Assembly (NCBI GenBank): GCA_029856155.1
Contig: JAHQWL010000051.1
Coordinates: 1 to 38,253 of the forward strand
Source: Promethearchaeia archaeon
GTDB lineage: Archaea; Asgardarchaeota; Lokiarchaeia; Sigyniarchaeales; SOKP01
Direction of reading: 5' to 3'
DNA: 38,253 bases
The translations under genes were made by a program, and so were the position numbers. Position 1 is the stretch's first letter. Every line of letters starts with the position of its first letter. This document shows, one piece after another, positions 1-8,277 of this stretch. Under the pieces are notes generated by a model. It ran no database searches and was not told the DNA's origin. It was given only the letters and a program-made list of their open reading frames with translations.

Positions 1-106
1 TGAAATAAAATAATATAAGCCATATATTTAAATAATTTAGGGCAAAAAAATTAATTAGATATTTTGTAGATCTTTTTAAAATAGAATTAAATTAAAGTTG
101 AAAACA

Positions 107-1768
107 ATGGATTCAAATTTATTTACATTTATTGTTGGCGGTAAAGCTGGAGAAGGGGTAAAAAAAGCAGGCTCTGTTGCCGCTCATATATTTTCAAGCA
201 TGGGGCGACATGTGTTTCAAATGGATGATTATATGAGTTTAATAAGGGGTGGACATAACTTTTCGGTTGTAAGTACAACACCAAGATGGATAAGTAGTCA
301 ATATATGAAAGCAAACCTTGTGGTAAATTTTGACAAAAGAAGCTGTGATACACATACCAATGATATTGCAGAAAATGGGATTATGGTTTATAATTCAGAT
401 GAACAAGAACTTGAAACTGGCATTGATATCCCTTTAACAACAGAAGCAGAAAATTACCCAATGAAAAAATTAATGTTTGGTGTTGGTGCTGTAGCAATAT
501 TAGCCGCAACAATTGGATTTGAAGGAGAAGAAATGAATCAGATTATTAAAGAGGAATATCCAACAGGAATTGAAGAGAATATCGCCTTTGCAGATACAAT
601 TTATAATATGGTCTACCCTTATTGTGGAAAGAAATTTACCTTAGAGAAAGGTGATAAAAAGAGACCAATTATCACAGGAAATGAAGCAATCAGCTTAGGA
701 GCAATTGCTGGGGGTTTAAACGTTTACTATGGATATCCTATGACTCCTGCATCATCAATTTTACACTTTCTTGCTCAACAAGCTGAAAATTTTGGCTTAG
801 CTGTGGTTCATGCTGAAAGTGAAATAGCAGTTATTAATATGGCAATTGGTTCAGCTTTCACAGGAGCAAGAGCTATGGTTGGGACAAGTGGAGGTGGTTT
901 TGCTCTTATGACTGAAGGCTTCTCATTAGCAGGTATTACGGAAACCCCTTTATTAGTCATATTATCTCAGAGACCAGGACCCGCGACAGGAGTTCCTACT
1001 TATACAGAACAAGCTGACTTAGCTTTTGCATTAACTGCAGGTCATGGAGATTTCTTAAGAATAGTTGCTTCACCTAGAACCGTTAGAGAAGCGTATTATC
1101 TAACCGCCGAAATGTTAGATTTGGTATGGAAATTTCAGACTCCAGGGATATTACTTACTGAAAAACATCTCTCAGAAAGTAGTATGACAGTCGAAATTGA
1201 TTTAGAAAAGGCGAAATGGGCTGAGCCTAAAATGCATGAAAATGGTGAGTATAAACGATATTTAGATACTGATGATGGAATTTCTCCTATGATGTTTCCA
1301 CCATCAAAAAAAGTAATTAAATGGAATAGTTATGAACATGATGAATTTGGGATAACAACAGAAAATGGTGAAAAGATATCTTTTATGCATGATAAAAGAA
1401 ATAAAAAGTTAGAAACCCTTATAGAATATTTGAAAAAGCAAGATACTGTGAGAATAATTCGTGGTGAAAATCCTACTAATATCTTTACCTACGGATCAAC
1501 CTATATGAGTGTTTTAGAGGCTCTCAAGTATGGAAGAATGAATCCTACCACTATTGCACCAATATATTTGAGTCCTTTGCCGATTTGGGACTTAGAGGAA
1601 TTCAAGGATCAAGATAATATTGTTGTTGAACAGAGTTCTTCAGGACAATTTACTAATCTTCTTAAAGAAAAAGCGGGATTAAAGATTAGAAATACAATAA
1701 AGCAATATAACGGACGTCCATTTGATCCAGTTGAATTATCAAAAAAAATAAAGGAGGTGCTTCAATAA
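107..1768 (+). CDS. korA: 2-oxoacid:ferredoxin oxidoreductase, fused gamma-alpha subunit (KorA type)
   Basis: Subunit of a CoA-dependent 2-oxoacid:ferredoxin oxidoreductase, which oxidatively decarboxylates a 2-oxoacid (2-oxoglutarate or a branched-chain/pyruvate analogue) to acyl-CoA and reduces ferredoxin in the cytoplasm. The first ~180 residues are a gamma domain (GGKAGEG near the N-terminus, then SLIRGGHN). From about residue 185 comes the pyrimidine-binding alpha domain (GNEAISLGAIAGGLN, YGYPMTPASS, AESEIAVINMAIGSA, GTSGGGFALMTE), followed by the C-terminal transketolase-like part. About 553 aa is normal for this gamma-alpha fusion. A TTG nine bases upstream (98) is an alternative start; I chose the ATG at 107. 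A TATA-like stretch (CATATATTTAAATAA) lies around 20-35. The stop is one base from the korB start, and the korB Shine-Dalgarno lies inside this gene. No separate delta (ferredoxin) subunit is nearby. The exact substrate cannot be read from sequence. Confidence 0.93.
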   Translation: MDSNLFTFIVGGKAGEGVKKAGSVAAHIFSSMGRHVFQMDDYMSLIRGGHNFSVVSTTPRWISSQYMKANLVVNFDKRSCDTHTNDIAENGIMVYNSDEQELETGIDIPLTTEAENYPMKKLMFGVGAVAILAATIGFEGEEMNQIIKEEYPTGIEENIAFADTIYNMVYPYCGKKFTLEKGDKKRPIITGNEAISLGAIAGGLNVYYGYPMTPASSILHFLAQQAENFGLAVVHAESEIAVINMAIGSAFTGARAMVGTSGGGFALMTEGFSLAGITETPLLVILSQRPGPATGVPTYTEQADLAFALTAGHGDFLRIVASPRTVREAYYLTAEMLDLVWKFQTPGILLTEKHLSESSMTVEIDLEKAKWAEPKMHENGEYKRYLDTDDGISPMMFPPSKKVIKWNSYEHDEFGITTENGEKISFMHDKRNKKLETLIEYLKKQDTVRIIRGENPTNIFTYGSTYMSVLEALKYGRMNPTTIAPIYLSPLPIWDLEEFKDQDNIVVEQSSSGQFTNLLKEKAGLKIRNTIKQYNGRPFDPVELSKKIKEVLQ

Positions 1769-1769
1769 G

Positions 1770-2609
1770 ATGGAAGATCTTAAAACTTATGCTGAAATTA
1801 CATGGTGTCCAGGATGTGGAAATTTTGGAATTTTTACTGCGATGAGAAATGCAATCCCTCTATTAGAGCAAAAAGGTATCAAAAGAGAGAATATAGTTAT
1901 GACTGCCGGAATAGGTTGTCATGCAAAAATTTTCGATTACCTTAATTTAAGTGGAATTTATGGATTGCATGGACGTAATTGTTCAAATTCTGAAGGTATC
2001 AAAATAGCAAATCCCGATTTAAAAGTAATTAACTTTTCGGGAGACGCAAATGGATTAGCGGAAGGTTTGGCACATACTATGTTCGCAGCAAAAAGGAACC
2101 AAGATATAACATTTATTTTACATAATAACAGTGTGTATGCTCTCACTACGGGTCAATTTTCGCCATTAGCAGAAAAAGGTTGGAAAGGACCATCTACTCC
2201 CAGGGGTAGCTATGAAGAACCATTTAATCCAATGTCTTTAATGATCGAAGCTGGTGCTACTTTTGTTGCAAGAGGTTTTTCTGGAGATATTAAACATCTC
2301 ACTGATCTTATAGTACAAGGAGTAGAACATGAAGGTTTCACTTTCATAGAAGTCTTGCAACCAGCTGTTCCGTACCATAAGTGGGAAGAATATAGGGAAA
2401 ACATTGAGTATCTTGAAAACGAACCAGAAAATTACATAGATGCGATAAAAATATCTAAAGAAAAGCATAAATTTACTTTAGGTGTGTTTTATCGAACTCA
2501 CCGATCTATTTATCACAAGGAACTTTATGGAGATCATAATCCTATTGCTAATAGACTGTCAAGGGAAACACGGCTAAATAAAATCCGCAAAATTCTTGGA
2601 TCTAAATAA
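1770..2609 (+). CDS. korB: 2-oxoacid:ferredoxin oxidoreductase beta subunit (KorB type)
   Basis: TPP- and Fe-S-binding beta subunit that pairs with the preceding gamma-alpha subunit. Visible motifs are WCPGCGNFG (Cys13, Cys16), GIGCH (Cys50), LHGR, the TPP/metal motif GDANG (residues 91-95) and HNNSVYALT (Asn119/120). Two oddities stand out. The family's fourth cluster cysteine normally sits in a VLQPC motif, but here the text is VLQPAVPYH, so that Cys is Ala. The usual GDGD is GDAN. A strong ribosome-binding site, AAGGAGGTG, lies at 1751-1759, ten bases before the ATG. The gene starts one base after korA stops, so the two are clearly co-translated. A diverged copy of its last 88 codons lies downstream as a pseudogene at 3761-4027. 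Function of the pair is secure; substrate preference is not. Confidence 0.92.
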   Translation: MEDLKTYAEITWCPGCGNFGIFTAMRNAIPLLEQKGIKRENIVMTAGIGCHAKIFDYLNLSGIYGLHGRNCSNSEGIKIANPDLKVINFSGDANGLAEGLAHTMFAAKRNQDITFILHNNSVYALTTGQFSPLAEKGWKGPSTPRGSYEEPFNPMSLMIEAGATFVARGFSGDIKHLTDLIVQGVEHEGFTFIEVLQPAVPYHKWEEYRENIEYLENEPENYIDAIKISKEKHKFTLGVFYRTHRSIYHKELYGDHNPIANRLSRETRLNKIRKILGSK

Positions 2610-2681
2610 TGAATAAGTTTTATTTTTAATTTTTTTAAGTACCATTACAAAAATTTATAGTATAGGATATACTCGAAGTAT

Positions 2682-3662
2682 TTACCTAGGAGAAAATGTT
2701 CCTTGATCTACATCTTTGATAAATTTTATTAATCCATCAAAATATATCTTCTGATCGTCATAAAAGGCACAATGGCTACCATTGGGGCATAAAAGAAATT
2801 GTCCCTGCTGTACTTGGGTTGATACCCATCTCATATGTTCTGGATCCATAGTATCGTGAGTAGCTCCGATTACTAATGTAGGTATTTTTATTTTTGGCAA
2901 ATCAGAGATTCTATCCCAATTTTCTAACTTTCCACTGATACCAAATTCACTAGGTCCCTGCATTGGTATATAGACATCTTCATTAAGGTGTTTGAACGTT
3001 CGATTAATAGGTTCTGGCCACTGATCAATTGGTATACGAAGAAAACGTTCAGCATAATAATTAGGCAGCAATAACTCCATGTAACGAGGATTATCAAAAT
3101 TTCCTTTGGCTTCCAACTCCCTAATTTCAGCTAATACTTTTGGATTAAGTTTAGGCCCTAATACTTCATCAGCATATTTCCCATAAGCTGGGGCGCTCAT
3201 CATCATATTAGAGATAACTAGAGCCTTGAGATTATCCTGATATTTCAGAGCATACTCAACTGCTAGTATACCACCCCAAGATTGCCCTAACAGGTAGAAG
3301 TTTGATTTGTTTAATTTTAGGGCTTTTCTAACCTGCTCTACTTCCTCGACAAATCTGGATGTCTCCCATAAGCTGGGTTCTGTAGGTTGGTCACTATAAT
3401 AGGATCCCAACTGGTCGTAATAGTAGTATTCAATTCCCTCTGCTGGAAAAAAGCTATCAAAACATTCAAAATATTCATGGGTTCCACCAGGACCTCCATG
3501 CAAAAGAAGTATTTTGATTCTGGGATTATTTCCAATCCTTTTCGTCCAGACTTTAAATTCACCGAATGGAGTCTGGATGGGTATCATCCTTATTCCACCC
3601 GTTAAAATATCTTCTCGACCGGTAGTATTAAAGTAATCACTTAGAGTTTTTTCAGATGGCAT
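2682..3662 (-). CDS. pip: Proline iminopeptidase-like alpha/beta hydrolase (S33)
   Basis: Predicted cytosolic serine aminopeptidase removing N-terminal proline or other residues from short peptides (tricorn-interacting factor F1/proline iminopeptidase family). Visible elements are the oxyanion motif HGGPGG (residues 55-60), nucleophile elbow GQSWGG (Ser128), acid in GATHD (Asp270) and NGSH (His297), with a helical cap between about 150 and 250. The length of 326 aa is typical. No signal peptide or membrane segment is seen. It lies opposite to korAB, between korB and the korB-like pseudogene. By eye it is richer in G+C than its neighbours, so acquisition by transfer is possible. It could act on another small substrate such as an ester or amide. 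Confidence 0.88.
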   Translation of the reverse strand: MPSEKTLSDYFNTTGREDILTGGIRMIPIQTPFGEFKVWTKRIGNNPRIKILLLHGGPGGTHEYFECFDSFFPAEGIEYYYYDQLGSYYSDQPTEPSLWETSRFVEEVEQVRKALKLNKSNFYLLGQSWGGILAVEYALKYQDNLKALVISNMMMSAPAYGKYADEVLGPKLNPKVLAEIRELEAKGNFDNPRYMELLLPNYYAERFLRIPIDQWPEPINRTFKHLNEDVYIPMQGPSEFGISGKLENWDRISDLPKIKIPTLVIGATHDTMDPEHMRWVSTQVQQGQFLLCPNGSHCAFYDDQKIYFDGLIKFIKDVDQGTFSPR

Positions 3663-3760
3663 AATAAAAATTACCTTGTTTAAAATTGGCTTTTTACGCT
3701 TTGGATTAATAGTATAATTTTAAGAGAATTTATTATTTAATTTTTATGTTTTGAAAATTT

Positions 3761-4027
3761 TTTATAGAAGTTTTACAACCAGCTGTTCCCTACCATATTT
3801 GGGCTGAATAAAGAGAACGAGTTGAATATCTCGAAAAAGAACCAGAAACATATTTTGAAGCCATTAAGGCCGCTAAGGAGAGACATAAGTTTATAATAGG
3901 AGTATTTCATAGAACGACTAGACCAGTTTATCATAAAGAGTTATATGGGGATCATAACCCTATTATTAAAAGACAGTCGAAGGATACACGATTAGATGAA
4001 ATTCGCAAAATTCTTGAATCAAAATAA
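3761..4027 (+). pseudogene. Decayed C-terminal fragment of a second korB
   Basis: Translating from 3761 gives 88 codons collinear, with no gaps, with the last 88 codons of the intact korB at 1770-2609; by hand 62 of 88 residues are identical (for example EVLQPAVPYH, YHKELYGDHNP, IRKIL then a stop). The codon matching korB Tyr208 is TAA, and nothing resembling the first 190 residues or a start codon is present. It is therefore a 5'-truncated, nonsense-carrying remnant. The divergence without any indel suggests it was a working paralogue for a long time before truncation. The minus-strand peptidase gene occupies the place where its 5' part would have been. Confidence 0.88.
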
Positions 4028-4172
4028 CGAAAAATTTTTAACTTTAATCGATTGCAGTTTCTATTATTGGAATATTAAGGTTATTCATTTCCAATTTATA
4101 TGGCAATTTTAAATTGAAATATTTCATTTTTCCAATTTATTACCAAATAGTTAGTTATAAATAATCAATTTT

Positions 4173-5381
4173 ATGAAGTCTATCCATAATAAATCCAGCT
4201 TTTCGCAGCAAATAGTCATTTTAATGACAATTTTTATTGATGCTACTGGTTATGCTATGATAAGACCTCTAATATCATTTTATGCATTATCTTTTAACGT
4301 AGGAGCTTTCGCTTTGGGAATTTTAATGAATATGTTTGCTTTAATGCAATTCATTTTTTCTCCAATTTTAGGCAGATTATCAGATAAGTATGGTAGACGA
4401 TCTCTGCTTTTAATTTCAATTTCTATTTCAAGTTTTAGCTTTTTATTATTTACAATTGCAGATTCTTTTTGGATGCTCCTCTTATCAAGGTCCATTTCTG
4501 GCATGGCTACTGAAATATCTATTGCTCAAGCTTATATGGCCGATATAACTACAAATGAAAAAAGAACAGCTGGTTTGGGAAAAGTTAGAGCTGCCTTCTC
4601 TGCAGGAGTGATTATAGGCCCCTCAATAGGGGGTTTTTTAAGCATTTTTGGATATTGGGTTCCAGGAGTATTAACAATAGCTTTAACAATTATTAATCTT
4701 ATCATGGTATATTTTTTCCTACCTGAGACGAGAGTAATTGTTAAGGATAATAAAATACAAAAATCAAAAACTGAAGGTTTTATAAAAAATTTGAAAAACG
4801 CATTTAAAAAGCCTTTAATACCCTCACTACTCTTAATTTACTTTATCGTTGTTCTATCATTTGCGGCAATTCCTGTATTAATACCATTATTTACAATAGA
4901 TTTTTTTTATTTTGATGAAATTCAATTATCATTTGTATTCATGTTCATAGGAATTCTGCAATTTATCACCCAAGGATTTTTTATGGGAATACTTTCAGAA
5001 AGGATGGGAGAGGGAAAACTTATAATGGTTGGGATAATCTTTGTCTTTATTGGTACTTTATTAATGCCAATTATTCCAATTGTGATTGCTTTTTATTTTT
5101 TTATTGCGTTAATATCAACAGGTAGTGGTTTTGTTAGAACTTCCATTCCCAGCTTAATTTCTAAATTGAGTAGTGAAGATGAACAAGGAGGATTTTTGGG
5201 AATTTCACAATCAGTTGTTAGCTTTGCTTTTATACCAGGTCCACTAATTGCGGGTTACTTTTATGAGTTTATTGCCATTTCAGCACCATTTTTCTTTAGT
5301 GCTATATTGCTAGTAGCTTCATTTATTTTAAGTTTGAAAATCTATTTTCAATTGAAAAAAGTAATAGGATTGGAGAAATAA
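4173..5381 (+). CDS. Major facilitator superfamily transporter (DHA1-like)
   Basis: Integral membrane transporter with about 12 hydrophobic segments over 402 aa. Motif A (GRLSDKYGRRS) sits in the loop between TM2 and TM3 near residues 67-77, and there is a TM1 motif-D-like stretch, DATGYAMIRPL. The second half repeats the pattern weakly (MGILSERMGEG between TM8 and TM9). The family is mostly proton-driven drug or metabolite efflux, but the substrate cannot be told. It stands alone: the pseudogene is upstream and an opposed dehydrogenase downstream. The ATG start lacks a clear Shine-Dalgarno, which fits a leaderless or short-leader archaeal gene. Confidence 0.88.
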   Translation: MKSIHNKSSFSQQIVILMTIFIDATGYAMIRPLISFYALSFNVGAFALGILMNMFALMQFIFSPILGRLSDKYGRRSLLLISISISSFSFLLFTIADSFWMLLLSRSISGMATEISIAQAYMADITTNEKRTAGLGKVRAAFSAGVIIGPSIGGFLSIFGYWVPGVLTIALTIINLIMVYFFLPETRVIVKDNKIQKSKTEGFIKNLKNAFKKPLIPSLLLIYFIVVLSFAAIPVLIPLFTIDFFYFDEIQLSFVFMFIGILQFITQGFFMGILSERMGEGKLIMVGIIFVFIGTLLMPIIPIVIAFYFFIALISTGSGFVRTSIPSLISKLSSEDEQGGFLGISQSVVSFAFIPGPLIAGYFYEFIAISAPFFFSAILLVASFILSLKIYFQLKKVIGLEK

Positions 5382-5448
5382 TATAAAAGTAAACAAAAAG
5401 GTAATAAATCTATGTAAATGTCTTTATATTCTTTTAAAATTTTTTTAA

Positions 5449-6804
5449 TTAGAGATTAATGCGCCCTATTACTCTAAATGGTAAGGATTCAATGAATTTA
5501 TCGTAATCATAGATTCTTCTTCCATCCACAAGGTTAGGCGTTTTCATGTGTTTCTTAAAATCATCGGGAGTAAGTACTGAAAAATCTTCCCATTCAGTAA
5601 TTAATAAAGCACATTCAGAATCTTTTAAGGCTTCTTCTATGGAGTTAGCATATTTAATTTTATCCCCTATTTCTTCTTCTGCTGTTTTGAGAGCTTTAGG
5701 ATCATAGCCAATGATATCAGTTACTCCTCTTCTTCTTAATTCATTGATAACTCTGATACTTGCTGCTTCTCGCATGTCATCTGTACCTGGTTTGAAAGCA
5801 AGACCAAGTAATGTAACTTTCTTGCCAGCTAGTTTTCCAGCTAATTCTTCTGCAATATCTACAATATGAATAGCTTGATCATCGTTTATCTCTAGAACCG
5901 CCTCTAATAATCTTGAAGTGTATCCTTTAGATTTCGACCATGCCTTTATCGCATTTACATCTTTATGAAAGCAAGAACCGCCAAAGCCTACACCTGCGCG
6001 CAAAAATCTCGAATTTATTCTATAATCAAGGCCTACACCTTTCATAACTTGCGATATATCTACATTTGGGACTAATTCTGCAAAATTAGCGAATTCATTA
6101 GCATAGCTTATTTTTGTTGATAACAAGCAATTATTACCATATTTAACTAATTCAGCACTTTCCAAATTCATTCGTAAAATAGGGCATGTTTTTAAGTGAT
6201 CTCCATAAAAATATTCATAAAATTCTTGGAGCATCGCACCGCTTTTTTCATCGAATTCACCAATAACAATCCTATCTGGATGTAAGGTATCTTCAATTGA
6301 ACGCCCCTCAGCTAAAAATTCTGGTTGCATGCATAACCCATAATCTTTTCCCGGTTTTTTCCCAGAGACCTCCTCTATAATTTTGGAAACTAAATTTCTA
6401 GTAGTACCGGGAACAACCGTTGATCTTACTACTACTAAATGATACTTATTCTTACTCTTCAATGCTTCCCCGATTTCTCGAGCAGTACTCTCTATAAAAC
6501 TCAAATTAATACTTTTATCTTCTCTCATTGGAGTTCCTTGAGTAATCATAGAAATATCAGTTTCCAACACGGCTTTAACAGGATTAGTAAGACAACGTAA
6601 AAGTTCTGGATTCTTTTTTTTAATATCATCCATCATTTCTTGAAGTCCTGCTTCAAAAAAAGGAGCTTTTCCATCATTGATTATAGAAACTTTCATTTCG
6701 TTATGCGTAGATGCTAAAACTTTAATATCTTTATTAGCAAAACATGCTGCTGAGCAGAGGCCAATAAAGCCTGTCCCGAGAATTGATAAACTGTACTTAT
6801 ACAT
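5449..6804 (-). CDS. ugd: UDP-glucose/GDP-mannose dehydrogenase family protein
   Basis: NAD(P)-dependent four-electron oxidation of a nucleotide sugar (UDP-glucose to UDP-glucuronate or similar) for surface glycans or N-glycosylation. The N-terminal Rossmann fold carries GTGFIG (residues 10-15). The central domain has Lys221/Asn224 (ELVKYGNN) and the catalytic cysteine in GFGGSCFHKD (Cys278). The UDP-binding C-terminal domain has GLAFKPGTDDMREAAS and DGRRIYD. The length of 451 aa is normal. Odd point: after beta-strand 2, where these enzymes usually have an acidic residue for the adenosine ribose (GVDID-like), this protein has VLASTHN, so NADP use or a different cofactor mode is possible. UDP-N-acetyl sugars or GDP-mannose are possible substrates. 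No glycosyltransferases are adjacent. Confidence 0.9.
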   Translation of the reverse strand: MYKYSLSILGTGFIGLCSAACFANKDIKVLASTHNEMKVSIINDGKAPFFEAGLQEMMDDIKKKNPELLRCLTNPVKAVLETDISMITQGTPMREDKSINLSFIESTAREIGEALKSKNKYHLVVVRSTVVPGTTRNLVSKIIEEVSGKKPGKDYGLCMQPEFLAEGRSIEDTLHPDRIVIGEFDEKSGAMLQEFYEYFYGDHLKTCPILRMNLESAELVKYGNNCLLSTKISYANEFANFAELVPNVDISQVMKGVGLDYRINSRFLRAGVGFGGSCFHKDVNAIKAWSKSKGYTSRLLEAVLEINDDQAIHIVDIAEELAGKLAGKKVTLLGLAFKPGTDDMREAASIRVINELRRRGVTDIIGYDPKALKTAEEEIGDKIKYANSIEEALKDSECALLITEWEDFSVLTPDDFKKHMKTPNLVDGRRIYDYDKFIESLPFRVIGRINL

Positions 6805-6968
6805 TTTTAATCTTTTTCTTAGTTTTTGATAATAACAGAAATATTATATTTTAGTTTAAATCTTTCGATTCTCTTGATTCATTATAATATGAAGTAGTTC
6901 AGAGAAAAATTTATTACAATAAGAAAATAGATAAATCTATAAAATTTTAAAAGAGATTTAAAAAAAAA

Positions 6969-8249
6969 ATGAGTGATTTAAGAAAAAAATTAAAAATTAC
7001 AAATAAGGCTTTAGATGCGGTAAATAAATTTCTTACTGACGAGAATAATGTTTTAATATATGAATTAATTAAAATAATCGATAAATACGGTGGAGTGAAT
7101 GAAATAAATAAAAAAGCTAGAGAAGCAAGAAATTTAAATAACTTATTAGAAAGACTTAGAGCTAAAAAACCAGAATATTCAAAAGATCTTCAATGGCTAA
7201 TTGACCAGAGAGATAATAATGCTTTTATAAGTATATCAGATTATAGGAAAAAGATCCTTGGCGACAAATTATCAGAAATGGAATTTGATAAAGATTATGC
7301 AGTAACCTTGGAACTTTCTGCTTGCCAATATTTTCCCTTCTTTATTGATATAGCTAAAGCTGCGATTAATGATAAAAATTTAATGCCAGGAAGAATAATT
7401 CGTGTAAGAAAAATGAAAGAGCAAGAAGAAGATGGAGATCTATTAGCGATGGCCGCTGCTATGCAAATTATAGGAGCAACATATGTTGAGACCCTTGATA
7501 CAAAAGGTACTGCTCTTGGCTCTGATGGAATGCCTGTAAATGTCCACTTGGGAGGACCCGAAACTATTACAGGATATTTTGGTGGGGTTGGTCAACCAAA
7601 TGATTTTGCTTTAAAATGGATTGATGAATATCTTTATTATTATACAAACTATGGGATTAAACAAGTCTTAAATGTTAATCCTGGAACAGTATTGCTTGGG
7701 TATTTTATCCATAAATTAGGAATAGATAACGAATTTAAAATTTCAGTTTATATGGGTAATGATAATCCTTATGCATGTCTTTGGACTTTATTAACAGCTA
7801 AATTATTTGCCCGTGAAGATGGAACAAGTCCTTTGATCGGCTTTAACCTAGCTAATTCAATTAATAATGAAACTCTTGAACTTTCCGCATATATTAGAAA
7901 GGAATTTGGTTTTGAGGATGTTGTGAGATTAGAACATCATGTAATTGAAACTCAAAAAAGTATTGTAAGGCAACCTTATGATAAGAGAGATGAATTAGTG
8001 GAAGTTGCTAAGAAAGTAAAAAATATTAGTGCTAAACATGAAGGTGGCGATGTGGAATTAGATGGGAGCAGAGAACATCCTTCAGATATATTAGATTATT
8101 TTAGAGATAAGCAAGAAATAATAGATTCGGGCCATTGGGAATTTATGCGAAGAAATCATCTTGATAGATATATTGCTATAAACACTACTGCTAAGATCTT
8201 GACTGAAAATGGTATTGATATTATTGCAGCTCAAAATTTACATAAATAA
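6969..8249 (+). CDS. Conserved-looking protein of unknown function, partner of aldolase-Fae fusion
   Basis: I do not recognise a family. The 426-aa product is soluble, with no signal or membrane segment. The first ~100 residues are charged and helical. From about residue 110 the alternation of hydrophobic strands and helices (VTLELSA, PGRIIRVRKM, GATYVETLDTKG, VNVHLGGPETI, KQVLNVNPGT, KISVYMGNDN, VVRLEHHVIET, ISAKHEGGDVE, EHPSDILDYF) looks like a TIM-barrel enzyme with several His/Asp/Glu near strand ends (EHH, KHEGGD, EHPSD) that could bind metal or phosphate. It ends 28 bases before the aldolase-Fae gene, whose AAGGAGTG ribosome site lies in the gap, so the two are probably one transcript. 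That context suggests an enzyme making or using the aldolase substrate; this is inference only. Confidence 0.82.
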   Translation: MSDLRKKLKITNKALDAVNKFLTDENNVLIYELIKIIDKYGGVNEINKKAREARNLNNLLERLRAKKPEYSKDLQWLIDQRDNNAFISISDYRKKILGDKLSEMEFDKDYAVTLELSACQYFPFFIDIAKAAINDKNLMPGRIIRVRKMKEQEEDGDLLAMAAAMQIIGATYVETLDTKGTALGSDGMPVNVHLGGPETITGYFGGVGQPNDFALKWIDEYLYYYTNYGIKQVLNVNPGTVLLGYFIHKLGIDNEFKISVYMGNDNPYACLWTLLTAKLFAREDGTSPLIGFNLANSINNETLELSAYIRKEFGFEDVVRLEHHVIETQKSIVRQPYDKRDELVEVAKKVKNISAKHEGGDVELDGSREHPSDILDYFRDKQEIIDSGHWEFMRRNHLDRYIAINTTAKILTENGIDIIAAQNLHK

Positions 8250-8277
8250 GAATTAATAATAAGGAGTGTAAGAAATA

